Part shown: one piece after another, positions 6,165 through 12,688 of the stretch
How the letters are laid out: each line of letters begins with the position of its first letter
How positions within the stretch are numbered: position 1 is the first letter of the stretch
Assembly (NCBI GenBank): GCA_903927415.1
Contig: CAIYMZ010000021.1
Span: forward strand, 1 to 12,975
DNA from: an uncultured Alphaproteobacteria bacterium
Lineage (GTDB): Bacteria > Pseudomonadota > Alphaproteobacteria > Rickettsiales > UBA1997
DNA length: 12,975 nt
Reading direction: 5' to 3'
Notes under the pieces: generated by a model
The model's input: only the letters and a program-made list of their open reading frames with translations
Database searches by the model: none
Told to the model about the DNA's origin: nothing
Made by a program: the position numbers and the translations under genes

Positions 6165-7476
6165 CGCGAATTAATTTATTAAAAATCGAAAAATCTTTGG
6201 CAGAAAGATCACCGCGCCAGAATTTTCCGGCGTAATTTAGGAAGCAGAAAAACAGGAACAAGCCTAAGACCAACATGCTTGAAAGCCACAATCCTTGCGG
6301 TCCAAAAATTTTCATTGCAGCGCCCGTCACAAAAATTCCGAAGACATTTCCGATCAAACAAAATTTCGAAAAAGTGCTATTGACAGCGAGACGTTTTGTT
6401 GGTTTGTATTTTTCGTTAATCAACACCACCGCCGGTAATTTAATCCCGATCGAGCAAACGAAAATCGCAAAAAGCGAAGCATGAAGTTCAAGCGGATTGC
6501 TGATGTGGTAAACCGAAAAAATGCAAGACAGCGCAGTGGCGGCGAAGGCAATTATCATTAATCTGCGGTTCAGAATGTTGGTCAAATAGCTGATTGGAAT
6601 TGAGAAGAGTGAGCCGAGAAGAAAAGTGGAAAGCAGCATTGAAGCGTCTTCTTTCGTCATTCCGATTTGAATTCCGTAAATGATTGCAAAAGCACCGATT
6701 GAAGAAACCATGTAATTAGTGGCAAAGCCAGCAAACATGATTTTTGGCGAAGTGAAAATGTAGTGCCAAACGCTGATTTGCTTTTCTTCGCGCAGATGGG
6801 TTTCAACTTTTTTAAGCCGAATAATCGGCAGCATTGAGGCCAAAAAAAATAATGCCGCGATTACGAAAGTGGCGAAGCTGTCGCGAGTTTGTAGCGATTG
6901 CAAAATGATGGGGCCGAAGCTGTTACAAAGCGCAATCGACATTCCCGAAATCGAAATGATTAGCGCGCGCATGTGCTTGGGCGCGATTTCAAACATGATT
7001 GCTTGCCGCGTGACGCCGACAACAAAAGCGCCCATTCCGTAAATGAAAGTGACAATGAGCCACAAGGTGAAGTTGACGTAAAGGCTCATTAGTAAAATCG
7101 AAACCACCGACAAAATAACGCCAATGTGGTAGCTGTTCGTAATGCCGATTTTTCGTCCCATTGCAGGCAAATAACGTGCGAAAATTATTCCGGCGACGAT
7201 TTGCGTTGCCGAAGAAACTGAAATTAAAACTTCGTTTTTTACGAATTCTTCGAGACGCATCGCAATCATTACCATCAAGATTCCGTAGCCGATTGAGGAG
7301 AGAATCATTGAGAAAAAAAGTGCGAGCAAATCTTTGGTGAGGGAGACAGTCCAAGTGAATTTTGTGTTGTCGGAAATGTTGCTCGGCAGCCGACTAGAAA
7401 TTGGCGAAAAACTGGCGCTGGAAATGTCGTAACTGCGGGAAATTATTTTGCGTTTTGATTTGTGGAAGAGAGACAT
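6148..7476 (-). CDS. Major facilitator superfamily transporter
   Basis: A 442-residue inner-membrane protein with about 12 hydrophobic helices (roughly 48-72, 84-103, 117-133, 136-160, 170-192, 202-220, 246-270, 277-300, 305-324, 332-353, 370-391, 396-414) and a charged central loop at 221-245, the 6+6 plan of MFS carriers. The loop after helix 2 (ARYLPAMGRKIG, 100-111) is a degenerate form of the MFS A-motif. A serine-rich cytoplasmic tail of about 45 residues precedes helix 1. The substrate cannot be predicted. It overlaps the S49 protease start by 17 bases, so the two are probably made from one message. The ATG at 7476 is kept because the tail is open and a later start is not clearly better; it has no Shine-Dalgarno sequence. 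Confidence 0.85.
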   Translation of the reverse strand: MSLFHKSKRKIISRSYDISSASFSPISSRLPSNISDNTKFTWTVSLTKDLLALFFSMILSSIGYGILMVMIAMRLEEFVKNEVLISVSSATQIVAGIIFARYLPAMGRKIGITNSYHIGVILSVVSILLMSLYVNFTLWLIVTFIYGMGAFVVGVTRQAIMFEIAPKHMRALIISISGMSIALCNSFGPIILQSLQTRDSFATFVIAALFFLASMLPIIRLKKVETHLREEKQISVWHYIFTSPKIMFAGFATNYMVSSIGAFAIIYGIQIGMTKEDASMLLSTFLLGSLFSIPISYLTNILNRRLMIIAFAATALSCIFSVYHISNPLELHASLFAIFVCSIGIKLPAVVLINEKYKPTKRLAVNSTFSKFCLIGNVFGIFVTGAAMKIFGPQGLWLSSMLVLGLFLFFCFLNYAGKFWRGDLSAKDFSIFNKLIRDDQLL

Positions 7477-7574
7477 TTTGGTAAAATTTTAGTGAAATTT
7501 GTGATTGGGGTGGAGAGCTGAGGGTGTTGGGTTAAGAGGTGTTTTTTTAAGTTCGTCACTAACTACCACTTCCT

Positions 7575-7607
7575 CGTCATCCTCGGAGCGAAGCTCCAAG
7601 GATGACG
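7575..7607. repeat. Short hairpin element between leuC and the MFS gene
   Basis: Bases 7575-7583 (cgtcatcct) pair with 7599-7607 (aggatgacg). After one C/A mismatch, ggagc (7585-7589) pairs with gctcc (7593-7597) around the loop gaa. It is in the 162-base gap 7477-7638. No T-tract follows on the leftward strand. The sequence differs from the other four palindrome types in the window, and it resembles short repeats common between genes in uncultured alphaproteobacteria (from memory). I see nothing else clear in this gap. Confidence 0.82.
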
Positions 7608-7638
7608 GGAATGGGGGAGAAGAATGAAGGGGGTAAAC

Positions 7639-9051
7639 CTAACCCTTCCTCACATCCACCAAACACCCCGCAATCGCCGCCGCAGCTGCCATTGCCGGAC
7701 TCAGTAAATGCGTTCTGCCGCCACGTCCCTGCCTGCCTTCGAAATTACGATTGGAAGTGGAAGCGCAGCGTTCACCGAATTCGAGCTTGTCAGCATTCAT
7801 TGCTAGACACATTGAGCAACCTGGTTCGCGCCATTCAAATCCTGCGGCGGTGAAGATTTTGTGCAGACCTTCTTTCTCTGCTTGCTCCTTCACCAATCCT
7901 GATCCTGGAACTACCATTGCCAATTTTACATTTTTTGCGACACGCTTTCCAGCCACGATTTTCGCGGCTTCGCGGAAGTCTTCGATTCTTCCGTTAGTGC
8001 AAGAACCAATAAAAACCTTGTCGATTTGAATTCCAGCGAGTGGCGTTCCAGCCTTGAGCCCCATGTATTCTAGTGACCTCTTTACCGCTTCTTGTTTGCC
8101 TTTGTCAGCGAAACTTTCTGGCGCTGGAACTGTGGCGGTGATTGGCAAAACATCTTCGGGACTAGTGCCCCAAGTCACTTGCGGCGCGATTTCTTCGGCC
8201 TGTAAAAAAAGCTCTTTGTCGTATTTGGCGCCGACATCCGACTTCAGCGATTCCCAATATTTCACCGCTTTGTCAAAATCTTTTTCGCTTGGCGCCAGCG
8301 GGCGGCCGCGCAAATATTCGTAAGTTTTGTGATCTGGTGCGATCAGGCCAGCTCTGGCTCCAGCCTCAATCGACATGTTGCAGACCGTCATTCTTCCTTC
8401 CATTGAAAGCGCTGAAATTGCGTTGCCGGAATATTCAATCACGCAGCCCGTAGCGCCCGCGGTGCCGATTTTGCCAATGGTGGCGAGGGTAATGTCTTTT
8501 GCGGTGACACCAACTCCGAGCTCGCCTTCAACCTTCACCAAAAAATTTTTCGCCCGTTTTTGAATTAAAGTTTGCGTCGCCAAAACATGCTCAACTTCAG
8601 AAGTGCCAATGCCGAAAGCCAACGCGCCAAATGCGCCGTGAGTTGAAGTGTGGCTGTCGCCGCAAACAATCACCATTCCGGGTTGCGTCAATCCTTGCTC
8701 CGGCCCGACAATGTGGACGATTCCCTGTTTTTTGTCGTCGAGATCGAAGTAGCGAATGCCGAATTCGCGGCAATTTTTTTCGAGAGTTTCAACTTGAATT
8801 CGCGAAGTCGCGTCTTTGATTCCAGATGTGCCGCGGCCACGATCGGCGCTGGTTGTCGGCACATTGTGATCAGCCACCGCGAGATGCGCTTCGACGCGAC
8901 GGGCTTTTCGATTCGTCATCCGCAAACCTTCAAAAGCCTGCGGAGAAGTAACTTCGTGAATGAGTTGGCGATCCACGTAAATCGCAGCCGAAGAACCATC
9001 GTCGTAAACTAAATGCGAGTCCCAAATTTTGTCGTAAAGAGTGCGAGCCAT
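7639..9051 (-). CDS. leuC: 3-isopropylmalate dehydratase large subunit
   Basis: A 470-residue aconitase-family protein of normal LeuC length. With the small subunit LeuD it isomerises 2-isopropylmalate to 3-isopropylmalate in leucine synthesis. The [4Fe-4S] cluster ligands are Cys351 (GSCTNGR, 349-355), Cys412 and Cys415 (PGCSMCLAMN, 410-419). Other family blocks are DSHLVY (11-16), CGDSHTSTHGAFGALAFGIG (130-149), EAGARAGLIAPD (229-240) and the C-terminal STSNRNFEGRQGRGGRTHLLSP (431-452). The start MARTLYDKIWD is the usual proteobacterial N-terminus. leuD and leuB are not next to it: downstream is a repeat gap and the MFS gene, and upstream is the divergent yebC. The pathway is therefore either split over the genome or incomplete. 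Confidence 0.97.
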   Translation of the reverse strand: MARTLYDKIWDSHLVYDDGSSAAIYVDRQLIHEVTSPQAFEGLRMTNRKARRVEAHLAVADHNVPTTSADRGRGTSGIKDATSRIQVETLEKNCREFGIRYFDLDDKKQGIVHIVGPEQGLTQPGMVIVCGDSHTSTHGAFGALAFGIGTSEVEHVLATQTLIQKRAKNFLVKVEGELGVGVTAKDITLATIGKIGTAGATGCVIEYSGNAISALSMEGRMTVCNMSIEAGARAGLIAPDHKTYEYLRGRPLAPSEKDFDKAVKYWESLKSDVGAKYDKELFLQAEEIAPQVTWGTSPEDVLPITATVPAPESFADKGKQEAVKRSLEYMGLKAGTPLAGIQIDKVFIGSCTNGRIEDFREAAKIVAGKRVAKNVKLAMVVPGSGLVKEQAEKEGLHKIFTAAGFEWREPGCSMCLAMNADKLEFGERCASTSNRNFEGRQGRGGRTHLLSPAMAAAAAIAGCLVDVRKG

Positions 9052-9102
9052 GTTTTTATTTTTTGAAATTTTTGGATTGAAAGTTAGGAGGGAATTGCCT
9101 GC

Positions 9103-9119
9103 AATGATTGAAAATCATT
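9103..9119. promoter_or_regulatory. Small palindrome in the leuC/yebC divergent gap
   Basis: AATGATT (9103-9109) and AATCATT (9113-9119) form a perfect 7-bp inverted repeat around GAA, about midway in the 105-base gap 9052-9156 between divergent leuC and yebC. Both genes' promoters must lie in or near this gap, so an operator is possible. I could not assign convincing -35/-10 boxes on either strand. The gap is AT-rich, so a chance palindrome is also possible. Confidence 0.3.
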
Positions 9120-9156
9120 TCTTAAATTCAACGAGCAATTTCCAAATTAAAAAAAT

Positions 9157-9903
9157 ATGTCAGGACACTCTCAATTCGCAAATATCAAGCATCGCAAGGG
9201 GGCTCAGGATAAAAAAAAGGCGAAGCTTTTTACGAAAATTTTACGTGAGGTTACGGTCGCGGCAAAAACTGGGCAGCCTGATCCAAATTTTAATCCACGC
9301 TTGCGCAATGCTCTCATTGATGCTCGCACCAACAACATGCCGAAAGATCGTCTTGATGCGGCGATCAAAAAAGCTAGCGGCGAAATCGGCGGCGAAAATT
9401 TTGAAGAGATTCGCTACGAAGGCTACGCTCCACACGGCGTAGCAATTATTGTCGAAGCTCTGACCGACAATCGTAATCGTACTGCCAGTGAAGTGCGCAG
9501 CCTTTTCACTAAGTCTGGCGGGGCTCTGGGCGAAACGGGCTCCGTCGGTTTTATGTTCGATCATGTTGGCGTAATTCAGTTTGATGGAAAAATTGCGAGC
9601 GAAGAAAAGATGTTCGAAGCTGCGCTGGAAGCGGGCGCGGAGGAAGTAGAATCTTCTGCTGAAATTCATGTTGTCATCACGCAGCCAGAAAATTTTGCCG
9701 CAGTGCGCGACGCTCTGATCGAAAAATTTAAAGATCCACTTTCAGCAAAATTGGATTGGAAAGCCAAAGTTACCGTCGAAATTTCCGACCTCGAACAAGC
9801 GCAAAAATTAATGAAATTCGTTGATGCGCTGGAAGATTGCGACGACGTGCAGAAGGTTACGGGGAATTATGTTTTTGCGGATGAGGTTGCGGAGAAGGTT
9901 TAA
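9157..9903 (+). CDS. yebC: YebC/PmpR (TACO1) family protein
   Basis: A 248-residue member of the YebC family, described both as DNA-binding regulators and, more recently, as translation factors that relieve ribosome stalling on difficult peptide stretches. The N-terminal signature is GHSQFANIKHRKGAQDKKKAK at residues 3-23, close to the alphaproteobacterial GHSQF form. It continues with FTKILREVTVAAKTG (25-39), NMPKDRLDAAIKKASG (60-75), IRYEGYAPHGVAIIVEALTDN (85-105) and GGALGETGSVGFMF (120-133). The length is normal. It is the first gene of the plus-strand block, 13 bases ahead of a toxin-antitoxin gene. The ruv genes often found beside yebC are absent. The ATG at 9157 has no Shine-Dalgarno sequence. 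Confidence 0.95.
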   Translation: MSGHSQFANIKHRKGAQDKKKAKLFTKILREVTVAAKTGQPDPNFNPRLRNALIDARTNNMPKDRLDAAIKKASGEIGGENFEEIRYEGYAPHGVAIIVEALTDNRNRTASEVRSLFTKSGGALGETGSVGFMFDHVGVIQFDGKIASEEKMFEAALEAGAEEVESSAEIHVVITQPENFAAVRDALIEKFKDPLSAKLDWKAKVTVEISDLEQAQKLMKFVDALEDCDDVQKVTGNYVFADEVAEKV

Positions 9904-9916
9904 AAAATAAAAAACT

Positions 9917-10144
9917 ATGAAACTAACAGAAAAAGAAATTCAAAATTTAGAGGAACAATTTCCTTACATCGCAGAGGCTTCAGCCCGTCAAGCTTATTGG
10001 GAAGCGCTGTCTTCTGGTAGCAGTGTTTTGGTAGTAGAAAATGAGGAGGTTGTGGAGGTTTTTCCGAATGGGAGACGAGTTGCAATTCAAAAAATTGAGC
10101 CACGTATTTCGATAAAAAAAGGCACAAAATTTGAGATCAAATGA
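9917..10144 (+). CDS. Putative antitoxin partner of Zeta-like kinase
   Basis: A 75-residue protein with no family I can name with certainty. The N-terminal third is acidic and probably helical (KLTEKEIQNLEEQFPYIAE), followed by ASARQAYWEALSSGSSV and a beta-rich end with VVEVFPNGRRVAIQKIEP and KKGTKFEIK. It does not resemble the three-helix Epsilon antitoxin. Its stop overlaps the Zeta-like gene start by four bases (ATGA, 10141-10144), the typical coupling of a toxin-antitoxin operon with the antitoxin first. The antitoxin role is inferred from position, size and coupling. The start at 9917 lacks a Shine-Dalgarno sequence and lies 13 bases after the yebC stop, so it may share the yebC transcript. 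Confidence 0.72.
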   Translation: MKLTEKEIQNLEEQFPYIAEASARQAYWEALSSGSSVLVVENEEVVEVFPNGRRVAIQKIEPRISIKKGTKFEIK

Positions 10145-10884
10145 AGCAAAGAAATCAGCCTAGAATCAGGATGTTTGCAGGTCCAAACGGTTCCGGAAAA
10201 AGCAGATTAAAATCAATTCTAAAACCAGACTTGCTTGGGGTTTACATCAACCCAGACGACATTGAAAAAAATCTCGAAGAATTCGGCTTTTTTGATTTGA
10301 AGGAATTCAAAATTGAAGCGACGGAAGATGAAATTCTAAGACATTTCTTAAATTCTAGTTTGTTGCAAAAAGCTAATCTGATTGACGATGCAAAGAAGCT
10401 AACGTTTAAAAAACAAAAACTAAGTTTTTCTAACGTCAAAATTAATTCTTATTTTTCTTCGGTGATTGCTGATTTTATTCGTCAGAAACTTTTACAAAAA
10501 CTTGAATCATTTAGTTTTGAAACGGTGATGTCGTCGCCTGATAAAATCGAAATTTTAAAAAAAGCAAATCAATTGGGATACAAAACCTATCTTTACTTCA
10601 TCGCCACGGAAAGCCCAATAATCAACGTCTCGCGCGTAAAATATCGAGTGAGTCAAGGCGGTCACAACGTCCCAAAAGACAAAATAATTTCTCGCTACCA
10701 TCGCTCGCTAGATATGCTCTCAGAAGCAATAAAAAATTCTTGGCGCGCTTACATTTTCGACAATTCTGGCAGTAAAGAATTTCTTCTCGCCGAAACGCAA
10801 AATGGGAAAATAATCGAAATAAAAACCGAAAGCGTTCCTTCTTGGTTTAATGAATTCGTGATTAAAAAATTAACAAAATCTTAG
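10141..10884 (+). CDS. Zeta-toxin-like P-loop kinase
   Basis: A 247-residue P-loop protein. Walker A is GPNGSGKS at 14-21. Next come YINPDDIEKNL (35-45), in the position of the substrate-binding Asp loop of Zeta toxins, FSFETVMSS (124-132), matching the family's ETTLS-type motif, and GGHNVPKDKIISRYHRSL (173-190), which carries the conserved Arg-Tyr-x-Arg lid. Zeta and PezT toxins phosphorylate UDP-N-acetylglucosamine and block cell wall synthesis; the substrate here is unproven because many chromosomal relatives are untested. Residues about 60-120 form a Lys/Phe-rich insert. The gene begins inside the stop of the 75-residue partner and ends three bases before purL, so purL probably depends on the same transcript. 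Confidence 0.8.
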   Translation: MKQRNQPRIRMFAGPNGSGKSRLKSILKPDLLGVYINPDDIEKNLEEFGFFDLKEFKIEATEDEILRHFLNSSLLQKANLIDDAKKLTFKKQKLSFSNVKINSYFSSVIADFIRQKLLQKLESFSFETVMSSPDKIEILKKANQLGYKTYLYFIATESPIINVSRVKYRVSQGGHNVPKDKIISRYHRSLDMLSEAIKNSWRAYIFDNSGSKEFLLAETQNGKIIEIKTESVPSWFNEFVIKKLTKS

Positions 10885-10887
10885 AAA

Positions 10888-12027
10888 ATGAAAAACATCG
10901 AAATCACTCCCCAGCTAATCAAAGACCACAATCTCACCTATGATGAATATCAAAAAATTCTCGGGATTCTCGGACGCGTTCCGACCATCACCGAGCTTGG
11001 AATTTTTTCGGCGATGTGGTCGGAGCATTGCTCTTACAAGTCGACGAAGAAATGGCTTAAGACCATGCATACAGAGGCGCCGTGGGTAATTTGCGGGCCG
11101 GGAGAAAATGCGGGAGTGATTGATATTGGCGACGGGCAGGCGGCGATTTTTAAAATGGAAAGCCACAATCACCCGTCTTTCATCGAGCCGTATCAAGGCG
11201 CGGCGACGGGTGTCGGCGGAATTCTTCGCGACGTTTTCACGATGGGCGCACGGCCGATTGCAAATTTAAATGCGCTGCGTTTCGGCGAAATTGATCATCC
11301 AAAAACTAAGCAACTTGTGAATGGTGTAGTGTCGGGAATCGGCGGCTACGGCAATTGCGTCGGGGTTCCAACTGTTGGTGGCGAAGTTACTTTCGACAAA
11401 AGCTACAACGGAAATATCATCGTCAATGCCATGACTGTCGGGATTGCGGACAGTGATAAAATTTTTTATTCGGCAGCGAGTGAAGTTGGTGCGAGCGTAG
11501 TTTACGTCGGATCAAAAACCGGCCGCGACGGCATCAATGGCGCTGTCATGGCCTCCGACGAATTTAAAGAAGGCGACGAAGATAAGCGTCCAACGGTTCA
11601 AGTTGGCGATCCATTCGCCGAAAAACTTTTGCTCGAAGCTTGCATGGAGCTGATGCAAAGCGATTGCATTTTGTCGATTCAAGACATGGGCGCAGCGGGA
11701 TTAACTTCATCTTCGTTCGAAATGTCGGGGAAGGGCGGAACTGGAATCGAGCTCAATTTAGAGAATGTTCCGCAACGCGAAACTGGCATGACGCCTTACG
11801 AAATCATGCTTTCCGAGAGCCAAGAAAGAATGCTGATGATCGTCAAACCAGAGCGCGAAGATTTTGCGAAAAAAATTTTTGAGAAATGGGGATTAGATTT
11901 TGCGGTGATTGGAATCGTCACCGATACCGGTCGCGTCGTGATTAAAATGCGCGGCGAAACCTACGCGGATATTCCTTCCGCACCACTTTCAGAAAGCGCG
12001 CCGGAATATGATCGGCCTTGGGTTTAA
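10888..12027 (+). CDS. purL: FGAM synthase II (PurL), N-terminal half only
   Basis: PurL makes formylglycinamidine ribonucleotide from FGAR, glutamine and ATP in purine synthesis, with PurS and PurQ. These 379 residues align with the first half of the usual 730-750-residue enzyme: SEHCSYKS (45-52), KMESHNHPSFIEP (89-101), the glycine-rich GAATGVGGILRD (104-115), ARPIANLNALRFG (121-133), QDMGAAGLTSSSFEMSGKGG (265-284) and the end APEYDRPWV. The reading frame then stops at TAA 12025-12027. The second half (the other synthetase-like and C-terminal domains) is missing, and it is not in any frame of the 24 bases before the next gene. The catalytic site lies between the halves, so this product alone should be inactive unless the other half is encoded elsewhere. 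It is flanked by toxin-antitoxin pairs at 3 and 24 bases. Confidence 0.9.
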   Translation: MKNIEITPQLIKDHNLTYDEYQKILGILGRVPTITELGIFSAMWSEHCSYKSTKKWLKTMHTEAPWVICGPGENAGVIDIGDGQAAIFKMESHNHPSFIEPYQGAATGVGGILRDVFTMGARPIANLNALRFGEIDHPKTKQLVNGVVSGIGGYGNCVGVPTVGGEVTFDKSYNGNIIVNAMTVGIADSDKIFYSAASEVGASVVYVGSKTGRDGINGAVMASDEFKEGDEDKRPTVQVGDPFAEKLLLEACMELMQSDCILSIQDMGAAGLTSSSFEMSGKGGTGIELNLENVPQRETGMTPYEIMLSESQERMLMIVKPEREDFAKKIFEKWGLDFAVIGIVTDTGRVVIKMRGETYADIPSAPLSESAPEYDRPWV

Positions 12028-12038
12028 TGTGGGTTTAA
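12019..12038 (+). repeat. 9-bp direct repeat at the purL 3' end
   Basis: TGGGTTTAA occurs at 12019-12027 and again at 12030-12038, separated by two bases. The first copy contains the last Trp-Val codons and the stop of the truncated purL; the second leads into the A-rich leader of the MNT gene. It may mark a join or a slippage event. In AT-rich DNA a short repeat like this could also be chance. Confidence 0.55.
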
Positions 12039-12051
12039 AAAAAATAAAATC

Positions 12052-12342
12052 ATGAAACTTCATCAATTAAAAACAGAGTTTGGTAGTCAAATAGCAGAAA
12101 TTGCTAAACGCAGAAACATCGAAAATATTCGTGTTTTTGGTTCTGTTGCTAGAGGCGATTCTGGTGAAAAAAGCGATGTAGATTTTTTGGTTCATCTTCG
12201 TCCGCAAGCGAGTTTGCTGGATTTATCGGGGTTTAATCTTGATCTTCAAGATTTGCTGCGATGCAAAGTTGATGTGCTTTCCGACAACTCAATTCATCAC
12301 TCGATAAGAGAAAAAATTTTTGCGGAGGTTGTAAGTTTATGA
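12052..12342 (+). CDS. mntA: MNT-domain nucleotidyltransferase (antitoxin)
   Basis: A 96-residue minimal nucleotidyltransferase. The core motif is FGSVARGDSGEKSDVDFLV (29-47): Gly30-Ser31, Arg34-Gly35 and the metal-binding pair Asp42 and Asp44. A third acidic residue, Asp74 in KVDVLS (72-77), completes the pol-beta-type triad. In studied MntA/HepT pairs the MNT protein adds AMP to the HEPN toxin near its active site and silences it. It overlaps the HEPN gene by four bases (ATGA, 12339-12342), the usual order for this pair. The start at 12052 follows an A-rich leader without a Shine-Dalgarno sequence. Confidence 0.92.
   Translation: MKLHQLKTEFGSQIAEIAKRRNIENIRVFGSVARGDSGEKSDVDFLVHLRPQASLLDLSGFNLDLQDLLRCKVDVLSDNSIHHSIREKIFAEVVSL
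12324..12328 (+). promoter_or_regulatory. Clear Shine-Dalgarno for the HEPN gene
   Basis: GGAGG lies inside the MNT coding region, ten bases before the HEPN ATG at 12339. Most other genes in the window have plain A/T-rich leaders, so this internal ribosome site stands out and supports ATG 12339 as the start. The only other weak candidate is AGGA about ten bases before the MBOAT ATG. Confidence 0.55.
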
Positions 12343-12686
12343 CTAGAGATAGGCTTTATATCATTCATATCATTGAGTGTATCGATTATATCGATTCTTA
12401 CATTTCTGGCGATTTTGAGTCTTTAAAAAATGATCATAAAACCTATGATGCGGTGTTGCGACAGTTGCAGATTATGTCGGAATCAACCAAGCGTTTAAGC
12501 GGCGAAGTGAAGCAAAGAAATAGCGAAATACAATGGCGTGAAATAGCCGGCTTCCGAAATATTTTAGTTCATGATTATCTTGGTGACATAGACGCATCAA
12601 CGGTTCGTGCGGTTATTATTGATGAGCTGCCAAAGTTAAAAGCCGCGGTGCAAAGAGAGTTAACGCTTATCGATAGGATTGCTTAA
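12339..12686 (+). CDS. hepT: HEPN-domain RNase toxin (DUF86, HepT family)
   Basis: A 115-residue HEPN protein. The catalytic R-x4-H-x-Y motif is RNILVHDY at residues 73-80 (Arg73, His78, Tyr80), which marks HEPN ribonucleases; in the MntA/HepT system the tyrosine is the AMPylated residue. The helical segments around it (DRLYIIHIIECIDYID at 4-19; DAVLRQLQIMSESTKRLS at 37-54) fit the HEPN four-helix bundle. It is expressed after its MNT partner by a four-base overlap and has its own GGAGG site. Its TAA stop is two bases before the MBOAT start. A toxin role is by family; a phage-defence or stabilisation role is plausible but not shown here. Confidence 0.92.
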   Translation: MTRDRLYIIHIIECIDYIDSYISGDFESLKNDHKTYDAVLRQLQIMSESTKRLSGEVKQRNSEIQWREIAGFRNILVHDYLGDIDASTVRAVIIDELPKLKAAVQRELTLIDRIA

Positions 12687-12688
12687 AC

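Noticed and set aside
8650..9012. 120-residue frame antisense to leuC
   Set aside because: Shadow of a gene whose catalytic cysteines and family blocks are certain.
9052..9156. Sigma-70 promoters for leuC and yebC
   Set aside because: Several weak TTGAAA-like hexamers exist, but none has a convincing -10 at the proper distance.
9241..9669. 142-residue frame antisense to yebC
   Set aside because: It lies fully inside a well-conserved gene on the other strand and shows no family motifs; codon-bias shadow.
12028..12051. Simple frameshift hiding the rest of purL
   Set aside because: Only 24 bases separate the stop from the MNT gene; no frame there or beyond continues PurL.
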